A stretch of 7,456 bases of DNA from Candidatus Equimonas enterica (GTDB taxonomy: Bacteria; Bacteroidota; Bacteroidia; Bacteroidales; Bacteroidaceae): positions 1 to 7,456 of the forward strand of contig JAGHRU010000187.1 of NCBI GenBank assembly GCA_018066225.1, written 5' to 3'. The position numbers were made by a program, and so were the translations under genes. Below the pieces are notes generated by a model. It was not told the DNA's origin and ran no database searches. It saw nothing but the letters and a program-made list of their open reading frames with translations. Every line of letters begins with the position of its first letter. The first letter of the stretch is position 1. Positions 1-7,456 of the stretch are shown in pieces.

Positions 1-36
1 AAAACGCGCGCGAGGCTTTTGATAAGGTTTGTTCAT
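1..36 (-). CDS. N-terminal fragment of an unidentified gene, cut by the window edge
   Basis: On the minus strand an ATG at 36-34 opens a frame that stays open to the window edge and would encode MNKPYQKPRARF. It is the first in-frame ATG after a stop codon near 153, so it is a reasonable start. A weak promoter-like element lies about 55 bases upstream (91-98), and the gene would be co-oriented with the secreted-protein operon to its right. Twelve residues, basic and proline-containing with no hydrophobic stretch, are too few to name a family. The protein does not look exported. It could also be chance: only 12 codons are visible. Confidence 0.4.
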   Translation of the reverse strand, partial: MNKPYQKPRARF

Positions 37-90
37 TGTGATATGGGATTTATGATTTACAGTTTTGCCGTATGAGAGGGAACGATGGTG

Positions 91-98
91 CAAAGTTG
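91..98 (-). promoter_or_regulatory. Weak -7-like element for the left-edge gene
   Basis: Read on the minus strand this is CAACTTTG, one base off the Bacteroidales -7 consensus TAnnTTTG. It lies about 55 bases upstream of the ATG at 36. No TTTG is present at the expected -33 spacing, so this is only a candidate. Confidence 0.3.
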
Positions 99-154
99 AG
101 ACTCTTGCAGCGCGATGTACGCCACAACCTCCGCAATTCGCCAGCAAAATTACT

Positions 155-170
155 TAAAATCTTGATTTTA
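155..170. repeat. 16-base AT-rich palindrome
   Basis: TAAAATC (155-161) and GATTTTA (164-170) are perfect inverted copies separated by TT. The site is upstream of the candidate promoter for the left-edge gene. It could be a dimeric protein-binding site, but AT-rich palindromes of this size also occur by chance. Confidence 0.35.
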
Positions 171-210
171 CCCCCCGAAGGGTTAAATTGTGTTAATGCG
201 GCGAAAATAA

Positions 211-238
211 TGCCTTGTAGGCCGCGAATTGCAAGGCA
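211..238. repeat. Inverted repeat, 7-bp arms
   Basis: TGCCTTG (211-217) is the reverse complement of CAAGGCA (232-238), with a 14-base loop and one possible extra G-U pair. No T-run follows on either strand, so it is not a terminator. Its function is unknown. Confidence 0.35.
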
Positions 239-301
239 GAGGTGACAGAATAGAGGGTGCGCGGCGAGGAAGTGGCGGCGAAAAGGCGGAACAGCCGAAA
301 A

Positions 302-328
302 AGGGAAGGCAAACGGTTTGCCTTCCCT
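302..328 (-). terminator. Near-perfect palindrome, possible second terminator
   Basis: The arm at 302-314 (AGGGAAGGCAAAC) is the exact reverse complement of 316-328. Folded, this gives a stem of about 12 bp with a 3-base loop. On the minus strand the stem runs directly into about five T residues (302-298). It lies about 125 bases beyond the main terminator of the operon at 504-3385, so it could stop read-through transcripts before the left-edge gene. The T-run is short, and it may instead be an intergenic palindromic element. Confidence 0.45.
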
Positions 329-339
329 GCGAAGCGACG

Positions 340-374
340 CAAAGCGACAAGGGCAGATAGCGAAAACTATCTGC
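340..374. repeat. Dispersed repeat copy containing an 8-bp hairpin
   Basis: Bases 340-358 match 18 of 19 positions of 7381-7399 near the right end. GCAGATAG (353-360) pairs with CTATCTGC (367-374) around the loop CGAAAA. The right half, 362-374, is also the exact reverse complement of 7438-7450, the core of the third tandem repeat at the right end. The hairpin can therefore be read as one forward and one reversed repeat core placed head to head. Confidence 0.6.
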
Positions 375-385
375 GCAGACGAGAA

Positions 386-429
386 AAGCGGTCTGGGCAG
401 ACAGTTCGCACCGTCTGCGCAGACCGCTT
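386..429. repeat. Long hairpin containing a repeat core
   Basis: AAGCGGTCTG (386-395) pairs with 420-429, and inside it GCAGAC (397-402) pairs with GTCTGC (413-418). This gives 16 pairs with one G-G mismatch and a 10-base loop. The left inner arm plus loop (395-411) matches the right-end tandem unit at 15 of 17 positions (GGGCAGA, two differences, GTTCGCAC). No T-run follows on either strand. It may be a structured extragenic repeat rather than a terminator. Confidence 0.6.
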
Positions 430-442
430 CGCAGGGGTCAGC

Positions 443-482
443 AAAAAAGAAAATGCCACCGCAGCGAAGGCTGCGGTGGCAT
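443..482 (-). terminator. Rho-independent terminator of the secreted-protein operon
   Basis: The arms 453-465 and 470-482 are perfect inverted repeats, giving a 13-bp GC-rich stem with a four-base GAAG loop on the plus strand. On the minus strand the stem runs straight into a T-rich tract (453-443, broken by a single C). It begins 21 bases beyond the stop codon of the gene at 504-1964, as expected for the end of that transcript. Confidence 0.9.
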
Positions 483-503
483 CGTAGATATAGCGTGCAG
501 GAC

Positions 504-1964
504 TTATCGCATCAGCACCTTGCGGCCGCCCTCGGAGATATAGACGCCAGCGGGCACGCCACGGGTGGCAGGGCCTGCGGGAGCGGCTATCTGGCGACCG
601 CTGAGGTCGTAGTAACGCGTAGCGCGCCCATCGGTAAGCTGGGGACGGCGCAGGCCGTCAGTGCCGCTCACGATGTCGATGACATGGGGCGTGATGCGCA
701 TGGAAGGCTCATAAGAGCCCGTCCAGTGGCCGTCGTGATACTCGGGCTGGAAGTCGTAGATGGTGGTCAGCATACGATAGCCGTAAGCCGAATAGACATT
801 GTCGATGTCCTGGCCAGCATACTGCCAGAGTTCGTCGTCCTCGCCATAGGCATACTGCCAGTCCTCGTTGTGCACCTCGTAGCCATACTCGTCGTACACA
901 CCGATGCTGCGATACTGCTCGAGCAGTTCGTCCTCGGTGAAGGTGCCGTCGTAGTCCATGTCGTCGTAGGTGTAGTCGTCGCCACTGTAACTGCCGTTGT
1001 CGTCGAGAATGGTGTAGCTCGACACATACTGCATGGCCTCATAGATATCCGTGGCCGGCACATCGATGACGAGCGAGAAGTCGTAGCCGTTGTCGCCGTA
1101 GGTGCAGTTGTAGTAGAAATCTACGTCGCCGTGGATACGGTTGTCGAGGGTGGCACTGAGCAACTTGTTGTTGTCGAAGAAGAAAGACTGGAAGTCGTAG
1201 AACATCTGTCCGTCGTTACGCTCCCAGCGGAGGTCGTAGAAGTGCTGATATTCCTCCCACTCCTGCGCGCCTTTGTCGTAACTATACAGCATATAGTCCA
1301 CGGGCACACCTTCGGCGTAGGTATAGACCACCTTCTCGGCAGGGACATAGTCCTCGTCGTTGGCCTGCTTCTGCATATAGACGCTCTGGACGATGTTGCC
1401 CTTGGCATCGCGATCGATGACATGGTAGTACGACCCTGCCACCTCCTGCCATTGCCCATTGCCATCGGGCTCACTACGGACGAACTTGACGACACGGTCA
1501 TAGACATAGTCGTCGTAGGCGTATTCGTCGCGCTCCACGGGGACAAACGTCCCGACGTTGCCCTTGGCATCGACATTGGCCTGCTCCCAGAGTTCGGACT
1601 TCAAGAGGCCGTTGGGGTAGTAGGTATAGGTGTGGCGCTCGTGAAACTTGGCCATTTGGATGGTCTTGCTGGTGCAAGTGCCGACATTGTCGTAGGTGTA
1701 GGCATAGACGGCATAGTCCGACCAGTCACCGCCTTCGTAGTCGGCGATGGTCTCCGTCACGAGTCGCCAAAGCGCGTATTCGTAGGCTTTGGTCTCGCCT
1801 ATCTTGTAGCGCGCCATAGCGTCCTTGTGGCGCGAGGCCGCTGCGGCCTGTCCGTGGTGCGCCTGCGTGAGGCGAGGCATGGTGGCGAGACCGCTGCGCT
1901 GCTGCGCTCCTGCCCCAAGGGGCGCGAGGAGCATGGTGACAAGCAATAGTGTGGTTGCTCTCAT
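504..1964 (-). CDS. Exported Tyr/Asp-rich protein with type IX-like C-terminal tail
   Basis: A 486-residue protein of no named family. Residues 1-20 form a signal peptide (basic start, hydrophobic LLLVTMLLAPLG, then AGAQQ), so it is exported. The body is very rich in Tyr, Asp and Glu and carries degenerate repeats resembling YD/RHS-type units, such as YTYDNVG, YTYYPNGLL and YTYAEG, which suggest repeated beta-hairpins. The tail (about 451-486: YYDLSGRQI, then GVYISEGGRKVLMR) resembles the short sorting domain of type IX secretion cargo. It follows the related gene at 1985-3385 after 20 bases and ends at a strong terminator, so it is probably the second gene of a two-gene operon. No catalytic motif was seen. 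A cell-surface or secreted binding role is only inference. The start follows directly from the signal peptide. Confidence 0.85.
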   Translation of the reverse strand: MRATTLLLVTMLLAPLGAGAQQRSGLATMPRLTQAHHGQAAAASRHKDAMARYKIGETKAYEYALWRLVTETIADYEGGDWSDYAVYAYTYDNVGTCTSKTIQMAKFHERHTYTYYPNGLLKSELWEQANVDAKGNVGTFVPVERDEYAYDDYVYDRVVKFVRSEPDGNGQWQEVAGSYYHVIDRDAKGNIVQSVYMQKQANDEDYVPAEKVVYTYAEGVPVDYMLYSYDKGAQEWEEYQHFYDLRWERNDGQMFYDFQSFFFDNNKLLSATLDNRIHGDVDFYYNCTYGDNGYDFSLVIDVPATDIYEAMQYVSSYTILDDNGSYSGDDYTYDDMDYDGTFTEDELLEQYRSIGVYDEYGYEVHNEDWQYAYGEDDELWQYAGQDIDNVYSAYGYRMLTTIYDFQPEYHDGHWTGSYEPSMRITPHVIDIVSGTDGLRRPQLTDGRATRYYDLSGRQIAAPAGPATRGVPAGVYISEGGRKVLMR

Positions 1965-1984
1965 AAAAGTAGGTTTTCTATATA

Positions 1985-3385
1985 TTACTTCATCACCTTC
2001 TTGCCGTCCTGACGCACGACAATGCCCTTAACGGTGGCAGAAGCGTCGAAGCGGCGACCCATCGTGTCGTAGAACACCGTAGGCGCATTGTGCTTGGGCT
2101 GCTCGGCCACAGTGCCGACGGCAGTGATGTTGTCATAATCGTAGGTGACGCGCTGCGTGAAGTCCCATAGGCCAATATTGGCATTGTAGTTCTCGCTGAT
2201 GTACTCTACGGGCAGGTTGTCCTCGTTGTAGGTAGCGGTGACGCGCGAAGCATCTTGGAGTTCATACTCCACATTGTCCATGGTGACCTTGTTGGTGTAA
2301 TTGACCATCGTGCCATAGGCATCGTAGGTGAGTTGCTCTTCGCGGCGACCGTTGAAGTACTCATACTCGCCGTCGCCGTCCTTGTCGAGGTAGGACTCGA
2401 TGACATAGACCGTCTGGGTAGCCTCGGCAGGCGCACCGTCGAGCACAAGGTGACGGCAGGTATAGACATCGCGCTCGGCGTCGTATTCCTCTATGATGCC
2501 GCTCTCGCTCTCATAGGTTTCCTTGGGGAAGAGGATTTGCATGTCGTAGTCTTCGCCATCATAGGTGGCAGAGATGGGTGCATACTCTTCGCCACCAGAG
2601 AGCACGTTGCCGCTTTTGAGGCGATAGTCGCCCTCGAAGAGGTCTTGCCAAGTGCGCAGCGTGCAGTTGCCAGCGTTGCGGTCCCACTCATAGGTAGCGA
2701 CAGCCGAGTAGTCCTGCCAGATGGGCTGGGGCTCTACATCTTCGGTGTAGCCCTGCTGGCTCTGGAACTTAAAGAGGGTCTGGTTGCCGGCTTCGTCATA
2801 CTCATTGACATTGCGCAGCATATAGTACCACACTTCGTCCATCCAGAAGATAAGCTGGGTGTAGCCCGTGAGCTTGTTGTTGGCGTCGCGGGTGATCTCG
2901 TAAGCCATATTCTGCGTGGAAGGAGCGACCTTCCAGTCCTTGTCCTGCCACTGATAGACGGTGTTGGTCTTCATCAGCGTGGGGCATACATCGTCATACT
3001 CGGTGATGACACGCGCATAGTTCTCATAGCCACGGCCGATGCCACGGTCGCGCTGGAGCACCTGCTCCACGAGGTTGCCGTCGGCGTTGTAGGTGTAGGT
3101 GGAGCGCATATTGACATCGTCGCCCACCTCCGTATTCTCCTTGACGCGGCCGTTCTCGTCGTAGAAACTGGTGACAGTGCTGGTGTAGGTCCAGTCTTCC
3201 TCTACGATGTTATACATGTAGTAGTTGGTGTGCGACGGCAGAAAAGCCTTGACTTCGGCAGCCTTGGCAGGTTGCACCTTGGCAGAAGCCTTGGCAGGAG
3301 CCTTGGCGGCATTGAAACGAACGCCCTGTGCAGAGGCAGTGGCTGCCAAAGCGAAGGCAGCGAGAAGTAGAGTAAAATGCTTCAT
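1985..3385 (-). CDS. Exported protein with YD-like repeats and type IX-like tail
   Basis: A 466-residue protein of no named family and first gene of its operon. An ATG further upstream (3499) is in frame, but the ATG at 3385 begins a clear signal peptide (MKHFTLLLAAFALAATASAQ), and the longer version would overlap the promoter. After the signal comes an Ala/Lys-rich linker (about 26-48). The body contains recurring units such as SFYDENGR, YTYNADGNL, NEYDEAGN and LTYDAYGT, spaced irregularly and reminiscent of YD/RHS repeats but too diverged to assign. The tail (about 438-466: FYDTMGRRF, then KGIVVRQDGKKVMK) resembles a type IX sorting domain. Its neighbour at 504-1964 has the same architecture, suggesting an ancient duplication or functionally paired cargo. 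It is likely surface-attached or secreted. Substrate and role are unknown. Confidence 0.87.
   Translation of the reverse strand: MKHFTLLLAAFALAATASAQGVRFNAAKAPAKASAKVQPAKAAEVKAFLPSHTNYYMYNIVEEDWTYTSTVTSFYDENGRVKENTEVGDDVNMRSTYTYNADGNLVEQVLQRDRGIGRGYENYARVITEYDDVCPTLMKTNTVYQWQDKDWKVAPSTQNMAYEITRDANNKLTGYTQLIFWMDEVWYYMLRNVNEYDEAGNQTLFKFQSQQGYTEDVEPQPIWQDYSAVATYEWDRNAGNCTLRTWQDLFEGDYRLKSGNVLSGGEEYAPISATYDGEDYDMQILFPKETYESESGIIEEYDAERDVYTCRHLVLDGAPAEATQTVYVIESYLDKDGDGEYEYFNGRREEQLTYDAYGTMVNYTNKVTMDNVEYELQDASRVTATYNEDNLPVEYISENYNANIGLWDFTQRVTYDYDNITAVGTVAEQPKHNAPTVFYDTMGRRFDASATVKGIVVRQDGKKVMK
3262..3309 (-). repeat. Short direct repeats coding the Ala/Lys linker
   Basis: CCTTGGCAG occurs at 3262-3270, 3278-3286 and 3289-3297, followed by CCTTGGCGG at 3301-3309. 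On the coding strand these specify Ala-Lys-Ala type units just after the signal peptide of the gene at 1985-3385. Spacing is 16, 11 and 12 bases, so this is a low-complexity linker rather than a strict tandem array. Confidence 0.55.
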
Positions 3386-3415
3386 ATTTATGTGTTTGTA
3401 GTGAATATTTGGCCG

Positions 3416-3447
3416 CAAAGTTACAACAAAGTACCGTTCCCGCCAAA
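3416..3447 (-). promoter_or_regulatory. Bacteroidales-type promoter of the secreted-protein operon
   Basis: On the minus strand TTTG (3447-3444) is followed after 20 bases by TAACTTTG (3423-3416). These match the known Bacteroidales sigma-70 consensus (-33 TTTG, -7 TAnnTTTG) at every fixed position. Transcription would start near 3407-3411, leaving a leader of about 25 bases before the ATG at 3385. A 7-bp inverted repeat, ATTTGGC (3407-3413) and GCCAAAT (3442-3448), brackets the promoter and might be an operator, although that is speculative. The leader has no Shine-Dalgarno sequence. Confidence 0.75.
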
Positions 3448-3632
3448 TTTTTCTGCCGTTTTCGTCATTATCGTCCCCTTTTTCTATCACCAGCCGCACA
3501 GGGCCGCCGTGCGCCTCACTGTGCCTTTACTGTCGCTTCCGCGGCAAAGTCACGGCGAGGCATAGCGCAGAAAAAACACCCGCTAAACGCGGAAAATGGC
3601 ACAAGAAAGGACTGTATGTCAGTTTTTCTTCG

Positions 3633-3640
3633 TAACTTTA
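3633..3640 (+). promoter_or_regulatory. Candidate -7 element for recJ-recQ
   Basis: TAACTTTA differs from TAnnTTTG only in the last base. No TTTG lies at the usual upstream spacing; only a T-rich run is near. If used, it would leave a leader of about 95 bases before the recJ ATG. The A-rich stretch just ahead of the ATG (3719-3730) has no Shine-Dalgarno sequence, as is usual in this phylum. Confidence 0.4.
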
Positions 3641-3740
3641 CAGCCAAATTGCGGCAATATGCCCTTTTGCGCCCTTGGCTACCCACATAGGTGTGGCGGC
3701 CGAGGCGGCTTTACACGATAAATAAAAAGACAACATATCA

Positions 3741-5480
3741 ATGACTTACAAGTGGAACTACAACCCTCTATCTGACGCAGAAGCCCAGCAATCGGCACAG
3801 CTGGCGGGCGCACTCGGCATCCACCCCGTGCTGGGGCAGATGCTCCGCGACCGCTGCATCACCACCCCTGCGGAGGCACGCCGATTTTTTCGCCCGCAAC
3901 TGACGGAACTCCACAATCCCTATCTGCTCAACGACATGAAGGCAGCTGTGGAGCGTCTCAACAGCGCGCTGGGGCGCAAGGAGCGCATACTCGTCTATGG
4001 CGACTACGACGTCGATGGCTGCACGGCCGTGGCACTGGTCTATAAGTTCTTGCAGCAATTCTACTCCAACATCGACTACTACATCCCCGATCGCTACGAG
4101 GAGGGATATGGCGTGTCCAACAAGGGCGTAGATTATGCGGCAGCCACGGGCGTGAAACTCATCATCGTGCTCGACTGCGGCATCAAGGCCGTCGATGAGG
4201 TGGCCTACGCCAAGAGTCTCGGCATCGACTTCATCATCTGCGACCATCACGTGCCCGACGACGTACTCCCCCCTGCCGTGGCTATCCTCAACCCCAAACG
4301 CCGCGACAACCGCTACCCCTACACCCACCTCTCGGGCTGCGGTGTGGGCTTCAAACTGATGCAAGCCTTCGCCGAGAACAACGGCATAGAGTTCAACAAA
4401 CTGGCTCAACTGCTCGACCTTTGCGCCGTGTCTATCGCCTCGGATATCGTGCCCATCATGGGCGAAAACCGTATCCTTGCCCACCACGGCATACGTTACC
4501 TCAACGCCAGCCCCTCGGTAGGCCTCAAAGCCATTATAGACGTGTGCGGGCTCGGCGACCGCGAACTGACGATGAACGACATCGTCTTCAAGATAGGCCC
4601 GCGCATCAATGCCTCGGGGCGTATGCAAAACGGCAGAGAAGCCGTGGCGCTGCTCGTCGAGAAAGACTACAACGAAGCCAAGCGCATGGCAGAGCATATC
4701 AACCTCTACAACGAGCAGCGCAAAGACCTCGACAAGCAGATGACGGAGGAAGCCTCGGAACTGGTGCAAGAACTGCCCAACCTCGAAGAGCGACGCGCCA
4801 TCGTCATCTACAACCCCGAGTGGCACAAGGGGGTCATCGGCATCGTAGCCTCACGCCTGACGGAGCAGTACTACCGTCCCGCCGTAGTGCTGACGCGCAG
4901 CGAAGGCATGGCCACTGGCAGCGCACGCTCCGTCTCTGGCTTTGATGTCTATAAGGCCGTGCAGTCGTGCGCCGACCTCTTGGAAAATTTCGGCGGCCAC
5001 ACCTACGCCGCAGGCCTCACGCTGCGTGCAGAGCACGTGGAGGAGTTTAAGCGACGCTTCGAGACCTATGTGGCCGAGCACATCTCGGATGAGCAGACGC
5101 AGGCCACGCTGGACGTGACAGCGCAACTAACCTTCCGCGACATCAACTTCCGCTTCTATCAGCAACTCAAGCGCTTCGCACCTTTCGGCCCGGGCAACGA
5201 GCGTCCCACCTTCTGCACCCATCGCGTCTATGACTACGGCACGTCCAAGGTAGTGGGACGCGGACAGGAGCACATCAAGCTCGAACTCGTGGACAACCAG
5301 TCGAGCAACATCATCGGCGGCATAGCCTTCGGACAAAGCGCACAAGCCCGCTACATCAAGTCCAAGCGCGCCTTCGACATCTGCTACACCATAGAGGAAA
5401 ACACGCACAAGCGCGGCGAGATACAACTGCAAATAGAGGACATACGGCCTACGGAGACCATACCTTCGGCAGACGAATAG
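3741..5480 (+). CDS. recJ: Single-stranded-DNA-specific exonuclease RecJ
   Basis: RecJ is a cytoplasmic metal-dependent exonuclease that degrades single-stranded DNA from 5' to 3' in RecF-pathway recombination, mismatch repair and base excision repair. This 579-residue protein is full length (E. coli RecJ is 577). DHH-domain motifs are intact: DYDVDG (88-93), DCG (145-147), DHH (168-170), and motif IV Asp residues around 226-235. The DHHA1 part shows INASGRM (289-294), WHKGVIGIVASR (361-372) and FGGHTYAAG (417-425). The remainder (about 450-570), with FAPFGPGNERPTF, fits the RecJ OB-fold domain that holds DNA. No key residue seems missing. It is first in an operon with recQ, 8 bases downstream, transcribed divergently from the secreted-protein pair. 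Confidence 0.97.
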   Translation: MTYKWNYNPLSDAEAQQSAQLAGALGIHPVLGQMLRDRCITTPAEARRFFRPQLTELHNPYLLNDMKAAVERLNSALGRKERILVYGDYDVDGCTAVALVYKFLQQFYSNIDYYIPDRYEEGYGVSNKGVDYAAATGVKLIIVLDCGIKAVDEVAYAKSLGIDFIICDHHVPDDVLPPAVAILNPKRRDNRYPYTHLSGCGVGFKLMQAFAENNGIEFNKLAQLLDLCAVSIASDIVPIMGENRILAHHGIRYLNASPSVGLKAIIDVCGLGDRELTMNDIVFKIGPRINASGRMQNGREAVALLVEKDYNEAKRMAEHINLYNEQRKDLDKQMTEEASELVQELPNLEERRAIVIYNPEWHKGVIGIVASRLTEQYYRPAVVLTRSEGMATGSARSVSGFDVYKAVQSCADLLENFGGHTYAAGLTLRAEHVEEFKRRFETYVAEHISDEQTQATLDVTAQLTFRDINFRFYQQLKRFAPFGPGNERPTFCTHRVYDYGTSKVVGRGQEHIKLELVDNQSSNIIGGIAFGQSAQARYIKSKRAFDICYTIEENTHKRGEIQLQIEDIRPTETIPSADE

Positions 5481-5488
5481 ACATCACA

Positions 5489-7378
<1,890 letters not shown>

Positions 7379-7387
7379 CCCAAAGCA

Positions 7388-7453
7388 ACAAGGGCAGATC
7401 GTTCGCACGACAAGGGCAGATCGTTCGCACGACAAGGGCAGATAGTTTTCACG
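7388..7453. repeat. Three tandem 22-base repeats after recQ
   Basis: Units 7388-7409 and 7410-7431 are identical (ACAAGGGCAGATC followed by GTTCGCACG). The third, 7432-7453, differs at three positions (core GCAGATAGTTTTCACG). There are no spacers, so this is not a CRISPR array. The array begins 9 bases after the recQ stop codon and may continue past the window edge. The same core occurs at 340-374 and 395-411, so this belongs to a dispersed intergenic repeat family. Confidence 0.85.
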
Positions 7454-7456
7454 GCC

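Larger units (their letters stand above)
37..503. other. Intergenic region with hairpins and short repeats
   Basis: This stretch lies between the putative left gene and the end of the gene at 504. The left part (about 99-240) is relatively AT-rich and holds a 16-base palindrome (155-170) and a 7-bp inverted repeat (211-217 with 232-238). The right part holds four hairpins in a row (302-328, 353-374, 386-429, 453-482), the last being a terminator. A plus-strand open frame here (257-487) would encode an Arg/Lys/Ala-rich 76-residue peptide made from hairpin and repeat DNA, and I do not regard it as a gene. No RNA gene was recognised. Confidence 0.7.
3386..3740. other. Divergent intergenic region between the secreted-protein and recJ-recQ operons
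   Basis: The part nearest 3386 holds the minus-strand promoter (3416-3447), and the part nearest 3741 holds a weaker plus-strand promoter candidate (3633-3640). Between them (about 3450-3620) I see only a small hairpin (CCGC/GCGG around 3578-3590) and no convincing gene. Open frames here lack coding character. Confidence 0.7.

Noticed and set aside
257..487. Small plus-strand frame encoding an Arg/Lys-rich 76-residue peptide
   Set aside because: It is built from hairpin and repeat DNA, runs through the opposite-strand terminator and shows no promoter. The composition reflects the repeats.
318..1949. Plus-strand open frame of 543 codons lying opposite the secreted-protein gene at 504-1964
   Set aside because: Its sequence is a run of Val, Ile, Leu, Gly and Asp typical of an antisense shadow. 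The minus-strand gene has a signal peptide, promoter, terminator and sorting-like tail; the frame is open because the real gene rarely uses codons that read as stops on the other strand.
2255..3370. Plus-strand open frame of 371 codons opposite the gene at 1985-3385
   Set aside because: Same composition artefact, with no recognisable domain or start signal, and fully inside a better-supported gene.
3386..3499. N-terminal extension of the gene at 1985-3385 to an upstream ATG
   Set aside because: It would put 38 charged residues before an obvious signal peptide and would cover the consensus promoter at 3416-3447.
3409..3690. Small plus-strand open frames between the two operons (3377-3565 and 3409-3690)
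   Set aside because: They overlap the opposite-strand promoter, have no ribosome-binding context or recognisable domain, and end before recJ with no sign of coding bias.
3677..3705. Possible riboswitch or leader structure ahead of recJ
   Set aside because: Only a short stem (CCACA/TGTGG, 5 bp) can be drawn, with no known riboswitch core or terminator.
3768..4826. Minus-strand open frame of 352 codons opposite recJ
   Set aside because: Antisense shadow of recJ, whose motifs are all intact on the plus strand.
7388..7453. Tandem repeats at the right end as a CRISPR array
   Set aside because: The 22-base units abut with no spacers, and no cas gene is present.

Overview
The window looks like chromosomal DNA of a fairly GC-rich member of the Bacteroidales, with Prevotellaceae-like relatives most likely. 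Four things suggest this. The promoter ahead of the left-hand operon matches the Bacteroidales -33 TTTG / -7 TAnnTTTG consensus exactly. The genes lack Shine-Dalgarno sequences. Two exported proteins end in a short sorting-like tail typical of type IX secretion cargo. The RecJ and RecQ proteins read like Bacteroidetes versions. No phage, transposase, CRISPR, tRNA or rRNA signal was seen.

Layout from left to right. The first 36 bases appear to hold the 5' end of a gene that runs off the left edge on the minus strand. A 467-base intergenic region follows (37-503). It carries several hairpins, including a convincing Rho-independent terminator (443-482, minus strand), a possible second terminator (302-328) and copies of a short repeat family. 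Two minus-strand genes follow, transcribed from right to left: 1985-3385 first, then 504-1964, only 20 bases apart. Both encode signal-peptide-bearing proteins rich in Tyr and Asp, with degenerate YD-like repeats and a type IX-like tail. The promoter at 3416-3447 and terminator at 443-482 frame them as one transcription unit.

A 355-base divergent intergenic region (3386-3740) separates this pair from a plus-strand operon. That operon is recJ (3741-5480), a 5'-3' single-strand exonuclease, followed after 8 bases by recQ (5489-7378), a 3'-5' DNA helicase. The two products plausibly act together: RecQ unwinds DNA and RecJ resects the 5' strand, producing 3' tails for RecF-pathway recombination. 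The last 70 bases hold three tandem 22-base repeats, related to the sequences in the left intergenic region.

No clearly new system is visible. The items most worth a second look are the short repeat family found at both ends, the uncharacterised pair of exported Tyr/Asp-rich proteins, and the RecQ domain order, where the zinc module sits about 160 residues later than in E. coli RecQ.
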